DNA of 64,000 bases from Starkeya sp. ORNL1 (GTDB lineage: Bacteria > Pseudomonadota > Alphaproteobacteria > Rhizobiales > Xanthobacteraceae): the NCBI RefSeq assembly GCF_012971745.1, contig NZ_CP048834.1:1488001-1552000 (forward strand), in the 5' to 3' direction. The notes below the pieces were generated by a model, which did not search any database, was not told where the DNA came from, and saw nothing but the letters and a program-made list of their open reading frames with translations. Position numbers and translations under genes: made by a program. Each line of letters opens with the position of its first letter. Positions within the stretch are counted from its first letter, which is position 1. Of this stretch, positions 8,270 through 19,685 are shown one piece after another.

Positions 8270-9505
8270 TTACGCGGAGGCCTCGGTTTTCCGGATCGGA
8301 TAAGGCCCCAGGAAAAGAACCGTTGCCGCGCCACCGATGAGCAGCAGTGCACAGGCTTCGAGGATTGCCGAATAGGTGCCCGTGCTGTCGAACGCGTAAC
8401 CGAACAGGCTAGGCCCTACGAAAGCGCCCACCACGAAGATGCCGTACAGGGTGGCGTAGGTCGTGGCATAGCTCCGCATTCCGAGATAGCGAGCGACCAG
8501 ATAGGCCATCAGGTCGAATTCTATGCCGGACGTCAGGCCGAGCAGCAGAATGGCAATGCAGGCCATGGAGAAGCTCACATGGTCCAGCGAAAGGATGAGG
8601 CAGGCGCCCGCGCCCAACGTCAATATGACCGTGCCCACCGCAGGCGCCCAGAAGCGATCGACCAGAACGCCACCAAGCAGCCGGCCGGCCACGGCAGCTA
8701 TTCCGACGAGCGAGGCGAGCTGGACGACTTCGGTCGGCGACAGGCGCAATGAGCGAAGTATGTTCTCGATGTTGGGCAGCGGCGCCGCGACGGCGAGCGA
8801 CATCGGGATGAAGACGATGGCCAGGAGCCAGAAAGAGCGAGAGCGGAAAGCTTCGCGAGCGGTCATGCCTTCCGACGCTTTTCTCGCCGCCGGCCCCGCG
8901 CCGACATTCCTGCTTCGCAGCCCAGCGAAGCCCCAGAGAACCATCGGGCACGCGATGAGCACCGGCATTGCGCCCACCACGAGTATCGCCACGCGCCATC
9001 CGCCCGTCTCGATCAACAACTGGGCCAGTGGTTTTACGACGAAGGCGAACAGGCCCGCGCCGGACAACACGATGCCAAGGGCAAGACCGCGGCGCTCCTC
9101 GAACGCGCTGTTGATCACTCGCGTGAAGACGACTGGGGTCGCTCCCAACCCAAAGATCGCGATAGCCAGCCAAGAGAGATAATATTGTCCGACCGAACCG
9201 TTCGATGCCGCGAGCGTCATGTAGCTCAGGCCGAGGCACGGCAGGGAGACCGATGCCACCAGGCGCGCGCCGAATCTGTCGATCAATGTCGCGAAAAATG
9301 GCCCGACGATCAGAACTGAACCGGCCAACAACGACAGACCGCCAAAAATCGTCGCGAACGACCAGCCGAATTCTTTCGCGAAGATCGGCGCAAAGACGCC
9401 GATCGTATAGAACGGGATGGCGGGCATGCCCAAAGTCGTTCCAAGCAGGCCGGCCAGAACCAGCCGCCATCCGTTCCTGAACTCGGCGAAGTCCGTTCCC
9501 TTCAC
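8270..9505 (-). CDS. MFS transporter
   Basis: This 411-residue major-facilitator protein has a hydrophobic-segment pattern consistent with 12 helices. The first helix is RLVLAGLLGTTLGMPAIPFY, and a basic inter-helix loop falls near RRGLALGIVLSGAGL. The GTG at 9505 is preferred because AAAGGAAG sits about 8 nt upstream; the open frame continues to 9652 with unrelated sequence. The overall style (oxalate/formate or monocarboxylate-like MFS) suggests an organic-acid substrate, but this is weak. It lies about 150 bp upstream of the DJ-1 operon on the same strand and may be partly cotranscribed with it. Confidence 0.85.
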   Translation of the reverse strand: MKGTDFAEFRNGWRLVLAGLLGTTLGMPAIPFYTIGVFAPIFAKEFGWSFATIFGGLSLLAGSVLIVGPFFATLIDRFGARLVASVSLPCLGLSYMTLAASNGSVGQYYLSWLAIAIFGLGATPVVFTRVINSAFEERRGLALGIVLSGAGLFAFVVKPLAQLLIETGGWRVAILVVGAMPVLIACPMVLWGFAGLRSRNVGAGPAARKASEGMTAREAFRSRSFWLLAIVFIPMSLAVAAPLPNIENILRSLRLSPTEVVQLASLVGIAAVAGRLLGGVLVDRFWAPAVGTVILTLGAGACLILSLDHVSFSMACIAILLLGLTSGIEFDLMAYLVARYLGMRSYATTYATLYGIFVVGAFVGPSLFGYAFDSTGTYSAILEACALLLIGGAATVLFLGPYPIRKTEASA

Positions 9506-9938
9506 TAAGGCACTTCCTTTGTCGGGATCGAAAATCCGGCAATCGTATCGCTGGGCAGATGGACCGTTCGCAACGTATCTCTGCCTGCAACCCGTGCAAG
9601 GTTCGTGACAATCCTGGACACCGGCGAATACTGTCGGATGGATGCGGCCCACCCATGAAGACGTGCTGTCTCTCGAATGTCCGCATTCGGGATGCGGCCG
9701 CTACCAGGGCAATGACGTGAAGCGGCGCGAAGCAGACCCGCTTTTGTGTGCGCCCTTCTACGCTAGAGTGCTCCCACCCCTCGAAGCGGCCTTACATCAT
9801 CTTGAAATGCGCGCAAATCGGACTGCGAAGGCAGGAATGGAGAGCGCCAGCCCGACGGGAGTCAAATACGGACGAAAGCGGCAACAAGCTACGGCGAAAA
9901 CCGCCGCCGAAACTACGCTATTGCCGCCGCTTGTATCG
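9506..9938. other. Intergenic, no recognised gene
   Basis: This gap lies between the MFS start and the end of guaA. Open frames run through it on the plus strand, but they are the leading parts of long antisense frames over guaA and show no family features. It marks the change from the accessory redox island to the housekeeping block. Confidence 0.5.
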
Positions 9939-11510
9939 TCACTCCCACTCGATCGTCCCCGGCGGCTTCGACGTCACGTCGTACACGACCCGGTTCACCC
10001 CCTTCACCTCGTTGACGATCCGCGTCGACACGCGGGCCAGGAACGGCATCTCGAAGGGGTAGAAGTCCGCCGTCATGCCGTCGACCGAGGTGACGGCACG
10101 CAGGCCGACGACGTAGTCGTAGGTGCGGTAGTCGCCCATCACGCCCACTGTCTTGACCGGCAAGATCACTGCGAAGGCCTGCCAGATGGCGTCGTAGAGG
10201 CCGTGGCGGCGAATCTCTTCGAGATAGATCTCGTCGGCGAGGCGCAGAATATCCAGCTTCTCCGGGGTGATCTCGCCGGGGCAGCGGATGGCGAGGCCGG
10301 GGCCGGGGAACGGGTGGCGGCCGACGAAGATCTCCGGCAGGCCGAGTTCGCGGCCGAGCGCGCGCACCTCGTCCTTGAAAAGTTCGCGCAGCGGCTCCAC
10401 CAGCTTCATGTTCATGCGCGCCGGCAGGCCGCCGACATTGTGGTGGCTCTTGATCGTCACAGAGGGACCGCCGGTGAAGCTCACGCTCTCGATCACGTCG
10501 GGATAGAGCGTGCCCTGGGCGAGGAACGCGGCGCCGCCGATCTTGCGCGCCTCTTCCTCGAACACGTCGATGAACAGCTTGCCGATGGTCTTGCGCTTCA
10601 CTTCCGGGTCGGTGACGCCGTCGAGCGCGTTCAGGAACATGTCGCCGGCGTCCACATGCACCAGCGGGATGTTGTAGGAATCGCGGAACAGCGTGACCAC
10701 CTTCTGCGCCTCGCCGAGACGCAACAGGCCGTGGTCGACGAAGACGCAGGTGAGCTGGTCTCCGATCGCCTCATGGATCAGCACCGCGGCGACCGAGGAA
10801 TCGACGCCGCCGGACAGGCCGCAGATCACCCGCTCCGAGCCCACTTGCTCGCGGATGCGGCGGATGGCCTCCTCGCGGAAGGCAGCCATGGTCCAGTCGC
10901 TCTTCAGCCCGACGATATTGTGCACGAAGTTAGCCAGCAGCTTGCCGCCGTCCGGCGTGTGCACCACTTCGGGGTGGAACATGGTGGTGTAGATGCGCCG
11001 CTCCTCGTTCACCGCAATGGCGAAGGGGGCGTTCTCGGAGGTGCCGGCGACGACGAAGCCCTCGGGCAGCACGGTGACGCGGTCGCCATGGCTCATCCAC
11101 ACCGGATAGCGCTGGCCCACTTCCCAGAAGCCGGCATAAAGCGGGCTCGGCTCGCGGATTTCGACATCGGCGCGGCCGAACTCGGCGGCATGGCCGCCTT
11201 CCACCACACCGCCGAGCTGAAGCGCGGCGGTCTGCTGGCCATAGCAGATGGCGAGGATCGGCACGCCGCTGTCGAACACCGCCTGCGGCGCGCGCGGGCT
11301 GTTCTCATCCATCACCGAGGCCGGGCCGCCGGAGAAGATCACGCCCTTGGGTTTCAGCCGCTCGAAGGCCTCGGCCGCGTGCTGGAAGGGGTGGATCTCG
11401 CAATAGACCCCGGTCTCACGGACCCGTCGCGCGATGAGCTGCGTCACCTGCGAACCGAAGTCGATGATGAGAATGGTGTCGTGCTGTGCGGGTGCGTCGA
11501 GTGCTGTCAT
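9939..11510 (-). CDS. guaA: GMP synthase (glutamine-hydrolysing)
   Basis: This 523-residue enzyme converts XMP to GMP using glutamine and ATP. The N-terminal class I amidotransferase domain carries the nucleophile in ILAICYGQQ (Cys89) and the His/Glu pair in MFHPEVVHT. The ATP pyrophosphatase P-loop is GLSGGVDSS near residue 230. The C-terminal dimerisation domain ends in PPGTIEWE, the usual terminus of the family. Length is standard. It is well separated from guaB (15.3 kb), so the two guanine-biosynthesis genes share a neighbourhood but not an operon. Confidence 0.98.
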   Translation of the reverse strand: MTALDAPAQHDTILIIDFGSQVTQLIARRVRETGVYCEIHPFQHAAEAFERLKPKGVIFSGGPASVMDENSPRAPQAVFDSGVPILAICYGQQTAALQLGGVVEGGHAAEFGRADVEIREPSPLYAGFWEVGQRYPVWMSHGDRVTVLPEGFVVAGTSENAPFAIAVNEERRIYTTMFHPEVVHTPDGGKLLANFVHNIVGLKSDWTMAAFREEAIRRIREQVGSERVICGLSGGVDSSVAAVLIHEAIGDQLTCVFVDHGLLRLGEAQKVVTLFRDSYNIPLVHVDAGDMFLNALDGVTDPEVKRKTIGKLFIDVFEEEARKIGGAAFLAQGTLYPDVIESVSFTGGPSVTIKSHHNVGGLPARMNMKLVEPLRELFKDEVRALGRELGLPEIFVGRHPFPGPGLAIRCPGEITPEKLDILRLADEIYLEEIRRHGLYDAIWQAFAVILPVKTVGVMGDYRTYDYVVGLRAVTSVDGMTADFYPFEMPFLARVSTRIVNEVKGVNRVVYDVTSKPPGTIEWE

Positions 11511-11630
11511 GACAGGCTTCTAATGAGCGCCGGGCCGTGCGTCCAGCGCCTTCATGGCCAAGCAGCCTTGCATGCGGCTCAGGGCTTGTCCCTACGGATG
11601 GTCGGGAAATCCACGGGAAGCCCCCATTGG

Positions 11631-11738
11631 CGTCATCCCGGAATGGCCGTGAGGCCATATCCGGGATCGCAGGAAGGTGTTGTACGGGATTTCACGCGAT
11701 CCCGGCTCTGCGCCCTTCGGGCTTCGGCCGGGATGACG
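11631..11738. repeat. GTCATCCCGG palindromic repeat, long form
   Basis: An approximately 108-bp element opens with CGTCATCCCGGAATGGCCG and closes with GGCCGGGATGACG. Its inner segment (GGATCGNANGAAGGTGTTG...TTCACGCGATCCCGGCTCT) is shared with 36916-37017, so the two are copies of one element. It fills much of the gap upstream of guaA. Confidence 0.75.
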
Positions 11739-11762
11739 GCGAATGGAGAGGGAGAACGATGC

Positions 11763-11987
11763 TCAGATCTTGTCGCCCCACAGGCCGTCGCAGCCGTCGG
11801 GGGCCGCGGTCACGCTGGAATGGCGCTTGAACAGCTCGGCGCAGCCATAGGCACGGGCCTGCTTGGGCAAATGCGAATTGATGGCAACGCCGATATTGTC
11901 ATAGGGGTCGTTCGCCATGAAGACATAGTAGGCCCAATAGCCGCCGACGATGATGATGAGGATAATGATCAGCCGAATCAGGCCCAT
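11763..11987 (-). CDS. Small membrane protein, unknown function
   Basis: This 74-residue protein has one N-terminal hydrophobic helix (LIRLIIILIIIVGGYWAYYV) and a polar tail with two cysteines (YGCAELFKR and PDGCDGLW). The tail would be periplasmic if the helix is an uncleaved anchor, so the cysteines could form a disulfide. No family is recognised. It stands alone between guaA and the RNA methyltransferase gene, on the same strand, bounded by the palindromic repeat. Confidence 0.6.
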   Translation of the reverse strand: MGLIRLIIILIIIVGGYWAYYVFMANDPYDNIGVAINSHLPKQARAYGCAELFKRHSSVTAAPDGCDGLWGDKI

Positions 11988-12062
11988 GGCACTCTCTCCG
12001 CATGCGGGTTCAACGACCCGACACGGAATCTAGGGCGGTGTCGGGGTGACGTCGAGACTGAC

Positions 12063-13361
12063 TTAGGCTCGTTGCAGCATGGCGACGAAGAATCCATCCG
12101 TGCCGGTGCGCCGCGGTGTCAGCAGCAGGCCCTCATCGCTCACCAGCGCCGCCTGTGCGAGAGCCGGGCCACGGGCGCCCAGCGCCAGTACAGCCTCGGC
12201 CGGCGGGATGACGCGGAAATCCGGGTTGGCGGCGAGCAGCCGGCGAATCTGGGTGCCGTTCTCCTCGTCGAGCAGCGAGCAGGTGATGTAGGCGAGCCGC
12301 CCGCCCGGCTTTACATGACGCACGGCGGCATCCAGCACGGTGGTCTGGTCGCGCATGCGCTCGGCCAGCGCGCCGGGGCGCATGCGCCATTTGGCGTCCG
12401 GGTTACGACGCCAGGTGCCGGTGCCGGTGCAGGGCGCGTCGATCAGCACCAGGTCCATGCGGCCTTCCAGGTCCTCCAGCACGTCGGCCTTGCCGCGCGG
12501 GGTGCGCACCTGGACATTGTGGGCGCCGGCACGCTTCACCCGGTCATGGATCGGCGCGAGGCGGCGCATGTCGTCATCATAGGCGTAGAGCTGGCCGGCA
12601 TTGTCCATCAAGGCCGCCAGCGCCAGCGTCTTGCCGCCGCCGCCGGCGCACAGATCCAGCACCTGCCCGCCGCGCGGCGGGGCGGCGAGGATGCTGGCGA
12701 GCTGGGAGCCCTCGTCCTGGATTTCCACCTGGCCCTTGAGATAAGCCGGCTCGGAGGTGAGCGGCGGCGCCTTGCCGTCGGCACTGAGCACCACGCGCAG
12801 CGCCAGCGGCGACCATTCGCCCGGCTTCGGCTCCAGATGCGCCAGCGCGGCCGCGGCCTTCTCCGGCAGGGCTTTGAGCGTGTTGACGCGCAGATCGAGC
12901 GGGGCGCGCTCGGCGAGCGCGGCGCCCTCGGCCGCGCTCTCGTCGCCGAACACCGCGGCGAGATGGGCGTCCAGCCATTCCGGATAGTCGCCGGCAATAT
13001 GAGCGGGTGCGCCTTCGAGGCTGGCAGCTTCCAGCCGGGCGCGCTCGTCATCGGTGAGCGGCGCCGGGGCGAAACGGCTGCCGTCGCACAGGCCGGCAAT
13101 CGTCTCGGCGTCCTGCCCGCGGGCGAGCCGAAGCGTGCCGAGCAACACGGCGCGGGCATCCTCCCCGCCCAGCACAAAGCCCGCCGAGGCACGCCGGCGC
13201 AGCGCGTCATGCACCAGGCCGGCAATGGCTGCGCGATCGCCGGAACCGGCGAAGCGGTGGTCGCGGCCCCAGTCCTTCAGCACGTCGGCGGCCGGCCGGC
13301 GCGCGGTGTCAACGGCGGCGAAGACTTCAATGGCAGCGGCAAGCCGCGCGGCAGGCGTCAT
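12063..13361 (-). CDS. RsmB/NOP-family RNA (cytosine-5) methyltransferase
   Basis: This 432-residue protein has an N-terminal NusB-like helical domain (residues about 1-130) and a Rossmann SAM-binding domain. The SAM motif is VLDLCAGGGGKTLALA, followed by VLIDAPCTGTGTWRRNPD with the catalytic motif IV cysteine, and ITCSLLDEENGTQI carrying the second (motif VI) cysteine. This is the fold of RsmB-type enzymes making m5C in 16S rRNA. The start at 13361 is chosen because the N-terminal helix begins there; the frame extends to 13439 but overlaps the MAPEG gene. It follows the MAPEG gene by 13 bp, so they are probably cotranscribed. Confidence 0.9.
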   Translation of the reverse strand: MTPAARLAAAIEVFAAVDTARRPAADVLKDWGRDHRFAGSGDRAAIAGLVHDALRRRASAGFVLGGEDARAVLLGTLRLARGQDAETIAGLCDGSRFAPAPLTDDERARLEAASLEGAPAHIAGDYPEWLDAHLAAVFGDESAAEGAALAERAPLDLRVNTLKALPEKAAAALAHLEPKPGEWSPLALRVVLSADGKAPPLTSEPAYLKGQVEIQDEGSQLASILAAPPRGGQVLDLCAGGGGKTLALAALMDNAGQLYAYDDDMRRLAPIHDRVKRAGAHNVQVRTPRGKADVLEDLEGRMDLVLIDAPCTGTGTWRRNPDAKWRMRPGALAERMRDQTTVLDAAVRHVKPGGRLAYITCSLLDEENGTQIRRLLAANPDFRVIPPAEAVLALGARGPALAQAALVSDEGLLLTPRRTGTDGFFVAMLQRA

Positions 13362-13374
13362 GGCGGGTACGCGA

Positions 13375-13803
13375 TCACGGGATGATGGGGGCAAAGATGA
13401 TAGCGAGGGCGAATAGCACCCACATCGCCAGAAGTACAATCACGCCCACCAGATAGGCCGGGAAGCGCAGGCGGATCTCGTTCGAGGTGACGTAGACGAA
13501 GGCGTGCACGATGCGCGAGAGCACGAACACCCAGGACAGTATCACGAACAGCAGGTCCGCCTTGCGGGTGATGAGGGCGAAGGCGACGATGGCATAGAAC
13601 AGCACCGGCAGTTCGAACTGGTTGCGGAAGGCGTTGCCGGCCTGGCGTGCCTCGGGCGGCCAGGCGCGGTCGTCGAGCCTCGCCCCCTCGCCTACCGTGC
13701 CGTTGCGCACCGCGCGGTAGCGCACGGGGCCGAGCCAGATCAGCAGGGCAAAGGTGAGCGCCACCTGCACGAACACCGGGAGCAGCACGGCGGGAATGGA
13801 CAT
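13375..13803 (-). CDS. MAPEG family membrane protein
   Basis: This 142-residue integral membrane protein has four hydrophobic segments (starting near residues 5, 65, 88 and 120). The conserved MAPEG core NAFRNQFELPVLFYAIVAFA includes the RNxFE motif that binds glutathione in eukaryotic members. Bacterial relatives are mostly uncharacterised. An AGGAG sits about 11 nt upstream of the start. It forms a two-gene unit with the RsmB-type methyltransferase gene. Confidence 0.88.
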   Translation of the reverse strand: MSIPAVLLPVFVQVALTFALLIWLGPVRYRAVRNGTVGEGARLDDRAWPPEARQAGNAFRNQFELPVLFYAIVAFALITRKADLLFVILSWVFVLSRIVHAFVYVTSNEIRLRFPAYLVGVIVLLAMWVLFALAIIFAPIIP

Positions 13804-13848
13804 CGGGTCTTTTCTCCTGGGAAGCTGGGGCGAGGTGCCGGCACGACG

Positions 13849-13878
13849 AAGGCCCCGTGGGATGTGCCGCGGGGCCTT
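13849..13878 (-). terminator. Hairpin downstream of the DUF892 gene
   Basis: AAGGCCCC and GGGGCCTT arms enclose a loop of about 14 nt between the end of the DUF892 gene and the start of the MAPEG gene. It is GC-rich with only a short A/T flank, so it is a candidate terminator rather than a textbook one. Confidence 0.5.
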
Positions 13879-13920
13879 GTGAGGCTATGTGATTCCGGGA
13901 GCGAGGGCGTTCTGCTTCAG

Positions 13921-14019
13921 CATCCTTCGGGGCGAGCTTTGCTCGCACCTCAGGATGAGGTTCGTCATTTAGTGCGACCTCATCCTGAGGCGCCGACCGC
14001 AGGTCGGCCTCGAAGGATG
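13921..14019. repeat. CATCCTTCG/CTCAGGATGAG inverted repeat, full form
   Basis: Two imperfect halves face each other. The left half is CATCCTTCGGGG...CCTCAGGATGAGG, and the right half is its inverted counterpart ending CCTCGAAGGATG. Each half contains a smaller stem (for example CGACC...GGTCG). The family recurs at 25657, 35374, 39791, 52421 and 61123. Confidence 0.8.
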
Positions 14020-14033
14020 TTCACGCAGATCAC

Positions 14034-14516
14034 TTACGCCGCCTTGCGGTTCACCGAACGCAGCGCGAGCTCGGTCAATACCTTGTCGGCGTTCTTCTCC
14101 TGCGCGAGATTGGCCTCGAACAGCTTGGCGGCCTCCGGCATCTTCAGCTGGCCGGCCCAGGCGATCAGCGTGCCGTAGCGGGCCATCTCATAATGCTCGA
14201 CCGCCTGGGCGGAGGCGAGCAGGCCGGCATCCATCACCTCGGGCGCCTCGGCCTCCTCCATCACCTCCTTGGCCTCGTCGACCAGCCCTTCGATCGCGTC
14301 GCATTTCACGCCGCGGGCCGGCTTGTTCATCATCTCGAACACCTGCTGCAGGCGTTCCACCTGGCCTTCGGTCTCCTCGCGATGGGTCTCGAACGCCTTC
14401 TTCAGCTCCGGCGTCTGCGCCGCCTTCGCCATTTTCGGCAGCGCCTTGAGGATCTGCTTCTCAGCGTAATAGACGTCCTTCAGCAGATGGACGAAAAGAT
14501 CGTTCAAGTCTTTCAT
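14034..14516 (-). CDS. Ferritin-like DUF892 protein (YciE/YciF family)
   Basis: This 160-residue, all-helical protein matches the DUF892 family. It begins MKDLNDLFVHLLKDVYYAEKQ and has the acidic helix EETEGQVERLQQVF and a late VEHYEMARYGTLIAWA segment. The Glu and His residues spaced along the helices are those that form the di-iron site in ferritin-like folds. YciE/YciF are stress-induced in enterobacteria; the biochemical role is unknown. It is transcribed away from the iron-permease-family gene 160 bp upstream, a pairing that may reflect iron or stress physiology. Confidence 0.9.
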   Translation of the reverse strand: MKDLNDLFVHLLKDVYYAEKQILKALPKMAKAAQTPELKKAFETHREETEGQVERLQQVFEMMNKPARGVKCDAIEGLVDEAKEVMEEAEAPEVMDAGLLASAQAVEHYEMARYGTLIAWAGQLKMPEAAKLFEANLAQEKNADKVLTELALRSVNRKAA

Positions 14517-14677
14517 GACCGTGCCTCACCCGTAATTCTTGACGCGCGGAGTGCGCGTCGCCGGAGCAAACGCGGCGTTACGTCAAGTGTTCCTGCCTTT
14601 TCGAACAGCCTTCCGCATCGGTGCCATGGAACGGCATGGGCGTCTTCGCCGTTATCTGGCAGCACGCCGGAGGGACC

Positions 14678-15127
14678 ATGGCGAAACAGGCGGTTACCAC
14701 CGCGAAGCAGAGCGGGGCGCGCCAGTCGGGCAAGCAACGGCGCTCGGCGTTCACGCGCTTCTCGCAGAAAGTCGCGGCCTATTCCGGCAAGCCGATCACC
14801 TTCATCGTGGCGCTCGGCATCATCGTGGTGTGGGGGCTGAGCGGGCCGATCTTCGGCTTCAACGACACCTGGCAGCTGGTCATCAACACCTCGACCACCA
14901 TCATCACCTTCCTGATGGTATTCGTGATCCAGAACAGCCAGAACCGCGACACCGCCGCGCTGCAGATCAAGCTCGACGAGCTGATCTCCAAGCTGGAGGG
15001 GCCGCGGGAGATATTGCTGGATCTGGAAGAGCTGGACGACGATGCGCTGGAGGAGTTGCGCGCCGAGTTCGAGGCGATGGCCGAGAAGGCGCGAAAGGCC
15101 GGCGGGACGGCAAAAGCCGCAGCCTGA
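14678..15127 (+). CDS. Low-affinity iron permease family protein
   Basis: This 149-residue protein has two central transmembrane helices (ITFIVALGIIVVWGLSG and IITFLMVFVIQNSQNRDTAA) and the NTxTTIITFLMVFVIQNxQNRD signature of the low-affinity iron permease family. A charged C-terminal helix follows (LDLEELDDDALEELRAEFEAM). It is half the size of yeast Fet4, as is usual in bacteria, and transport has not been shown for such short forms. The start at 14678 follows GGAGGGACC directly; an earlier in-frame ATG lacks a good ribosome-binding site. Confidence 0.85.
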   Translation: MAKQAVTTAKQSGARQSGKQRRSAFTRFSQKVAAYSGKPITFIVALGIIVVWGLSGPIFGFNDTWQLVINTSTTIITFLMVFVIQNSQNRDTAALQIKLDELISKLEGPREILLDLEELDDDALEELRAEFEAMAEKARKAGGTAKAAA

Positions 15128-15325
15128 CGCGTCGCCTCACTCGCCGGGATGGCCCGGCGGGAATGAGCGCTCGTGCAGGCGGCGCAGGGCAAAGTAGCCC
15201 CCACCATCACCATGATGGGCAGGACCACAGACGCCGACGGCAAAACACGCCGTCGACGCCCGGTCCAACGCATTGGCGAAAAGCTTGGTCCGCTCGTTGT
15301 GAACGAGGCTCATGCGCGAGCGCCC

Positions 15326-17362
<2,037 letters not shown>

Positions 17363-17482
17363 CTGGAGCACTATCTTGCCGCTCGGATGATTTCATCCGA
17401 GCGGCAAGATAGTGCTCCAGGGTCAATGAGCTGGAGCATGTTCTGATCGCAAAAGTCTTCCGACTTTTGCGAAACATGCTCT
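17363..17482. repeat. Bipartite palindromic element, copy 2
   Basis: A perfect 28-bp inverted repeat with a 2-nt loop (17363-17390 and 17393-17420, ends CTGGAGCA/TGCTCCAG) is followed by spacer GGTCAATGAGCTG and a second palindrome (17434-17481, GAGCATG...CATGCTC). It has the same layout as 6144-6255, with a related CGGATG/CATCCG apex and spacer, but different stem sequence. Confidence 0.8.
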
Positions 17483-17532
17483 CGCCTGTCCGGCTCGCCT
17501 CCCGGGCCCGCTTTGGGTCGAGGAGGTGAGTC

Positions 17533-17772
17533 ATGAACAACGTCATTCCCTTCCGCGGCAGGGTCGCGGCATCCGTATCCGCGCGGGCCATCGCCCTCAC
17601 TATCCAGGCGCCGGAGAGTGTCCGGGTGCGGGCAATGCCGCGCCCGGTCCTCATCGCCATCTGGCGGTCCAATCCTGTGAATGGGCGGCTGGAATCCCGC
17701 TGGACCTACGAGCCCGGCAGCAATGCCGACGAGGGCGTCAGTCGTGGCGCCCGTCATTGCCTGGTCGCGTAG
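17533..17772 (+). CDS. Small hypothetical protein
   Basis: This 79-residue protein begins MNNVIPFRGRVAASV behind a strong GAGGAGGTGAGTC ribosome-binding site. A basic N-terminal half leads into VLIAIWRSNPVNGRLESRW. No family is recognised; MNNVIPFR-type starts are common in small cytosolic alphaproteobacterial proteins. It precedes the ABC permease gene by 130 bp on the same strand and could be cotranscribed. The strong ribosome-binding site is the main support. Confidence 0.5.
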   Translation: MNNVIPFRGRVAASVSARAIALTIQAPESVRVRAMPRPVLIAIWRSNPVNGRLESRWTYEPGSNADEGVSRGARHCLVA

Positions 17773-17901
17773 GACCCTTCCGCAATCCCTCGCTCCTTCG
17801 ACGGTCATTCCGTGGACGACCCGGCCGAATAATTCGGCCGCGGCAGCGGTTTCGCTCGGGCGTGCCCCGTTCCTGTCCCTCGTTTCCCCCTGAGGTCCAG
17901 C

Positions 17902-19662
17902 ATGGTGTTTCTTGCCAACGACCGCCGGGAACACAGCGCCGTCGCCGCGCTGGTGCGTGCCCGCATCCTTCCCAACGGCTACGACCTCGTCGCATTCGCG
18001 CTGATTGTAGCCTTGGCCGTTCTCGCGGTTCACGGGGTCGCCGGCATGCGGTCCCCGCTCGCCGGGCTGGCGAGCGCGCCGGTCTCGCTCGATCCCGCAC
18101 TTCTGCCCGAATACGCGCTACGCACGACGCTGCGGATGTTCGCGGCGATCATCGCGTCGTTGATCTTCACCTTCGTCGTCGCGACCCTGGCGGCGAAGAG
18201 CCGCCGCGCCGAGATGGTCATCATCCCCGCGCTGGACATCCTCCAATCCGTCCCGGTGCTCGGATTCCTCACATTCACCGTGACCTTCTTCATGGGCTTG
18301 TTCCCGGGAAGCCAGCTCGGCGCCGAGTGCGCCTCGATCTTCGCGATCTTCACCAGCCAGGCCTGGAACATGGCCTTTTCCTTCTACCAGTCGCTGCGGA
18401 CCGTGCCGCGCGATCTGGACGAGGTCAGCCGCGGGTTCGGCCTCTCGGCCTGGCAGCGCTTCTGGCGGCTCGAGGCTCCCTTCGCCGCCCCCGGACTGGT
18501 CTGGAACACGATGATGTCGATGTCCGGCGGCTGGTTCTTCGTCGTCGCCTCCGAGGCGATCACCGTTGGCGATACCACGGTCCAGCTCCCCGGCCTCGGC
18601 TCCTGGCTGGCGGTTGCCATCAGCAAGCAGGATTTTGCCGCAGTGGCCTGGGCGGTGCTGGCCATGGCCATTGTCATCGCCCTCTACGACCAGCTCCTGT
18701 TCCGGCCGGTCGTCGCCTGGGCCGACAAGTTCCGCTTCGAGCAGACGGCAGGCCAGGAAAAGCCCCGCTCCTGGGTCTATGCGCTGATCCGGCGCACGCG
18801 CCTCCTCAAGCGCCTGACCGCGCCCATCACCTCGGTGTGGGACCGCCTGCTGCTTGTCCGGTTGTCGACCACACGGCACGTCCTGCCGATCAGGCGACGC
18901 GATCGGACCGCGACGACCAGGGTTTTCGACTATGCCTGGCTCGGCCTGATCACCGCCCTCGGCGCATGGGGGGTCTGGGCTGCCGCGTCCTATGCGAGCC
19001 AGACCCTGTCGTGGGGCGATGCATGGGAGGCCCTGAGCAGCGGCCTCGTCACGCTGGTGCGCGTGATCGTGCTGATCGCCGTGGCGAGCCTGATCTGGGT
19101 GCCGATCGGCGTCTGGATCGGCTTGCGACCCGCTGTCGCCGAGCGTGTCCAGCCCTTGGCCCAGTTCCTCGCGGCGTTCCCGGCCAATGTGCTCTTCCCG
19201 TTCGCCGTCATCGCGATCGTCGCGACCGGGGCAAATCCGAATATCTGGCTGTCGCCGCTGATGGTGCTCGGCACCCAGTGGTACATCCTGTTCAACGTCA
19301 TCGCCGGGGCAAGCGCATTTCCGACGGATCTGCGCGAGGTGTCCTCGGTCTACCAACTGCGCTCCTGGACCTGGTGGCGGCGCGTCATGCTGCCGGGGAT
19401 CTTTCCCTATTACGTCACCGGCGCTCTTACGGCCTCCGGCGGCTCCTGGAACGCCAGCATCGTCGCCGAGGTGGCGAGCTGGGGTAACACCAGGTTGGAG
19501 GCCTTCGGCCTTGGCTCCTACATCGCCAAGGCGACGGACGCGGGCGATTTCCCGCGGGTCGTCCTCGGCATCGCGGTGATGTCGCTCTTCGTCACCCTCT
19601 TCAACCGCACCCTCTGGCGTCCGCTCTACGTCTTCGCGGAACGCCGCCTGCGTCTCGACTGA
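17902..19662 (+). CDS. ABC transporter permease, duplicated two-domain type
   Basis: This 586-residue inner-membrane permease contains two BPD-type permease domains in one chain. The first has its EAA-like loop in LDEVSRGFGLSAWQRFWRLEAPF (about residue 175), the second in LREVSSVYQLRSWTWWRRVMLPG (about residue 480). The halves are joined by a long cytoplasmic linker (TRLLKRLTAPITSVWDRLLL). The family belongs to the nitrate/sulfonate/bicarbonate group. The ATPase gene follows after 23 bp. No substrate-binding protein gene is nearby, so the substrate is unknown or the system uses a distant binding protein. Confidence 0.9.
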   Translation: MVFLANDRREHSAVAALVRARILPNGYDLVAFALIVALAVLAVHGVAGMRSPLAGLASAPVSLDPALLPEYALRTTLRMFAAIIASLIFTFVVATLAAKSRRAEMVIIPALDILQSVPVLGFLTFTVTFFMGLFPGSQLGAECASIFAIFTSQAWNMAFSFYQSLRTVPRDLDEVSRGFGLSAWQRFWRLEAPFAAPGLVWNTMMSMSGGWFFVVASEAITVGDTTVQLPGLGSWLAVAISKQDFAAVAWAVLAMAIVIALYDQLLFRPVVAWADKFRFEQTAGQEKPRSWVYALIRRTRLLKRLTAPITSVWDRLLLVRLSTTRHVLPIRRRDRTATTRVFDYAWLGLITALGAWGVWAAASYASQTLSWGDAWEALSSGLVTLVRVIVLIAVASLIWVPIGVWIGLRPAVAERVQPLAQFLAAFPANVLFPFAVIAIVATGANPNIWLSPLMVLGTQWYILFNVIAGASAFPTDLREVSSVYQLRSWTWWRRVMLPGIFPYYVTGALTASGGSWNASIVAEVASWGNTRLEAFGLGSYIAKATDAGDFPRVVLGIAVMSLFVTLFNRTLWRPLYVFAERRLRLD

Positions 19663-19685
19663 CCATTCCCGCTGGAGGACCGAAC

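Noticed and set aside
9642..13385. A 1247-codon plus-strand open frame across guaA and the RsmB-type gene
   Set aside because: Shadow of two well-conserved minus-strand genes in high-GC DNA; it is rich in His, Arg, Ala and Gly without any domain.
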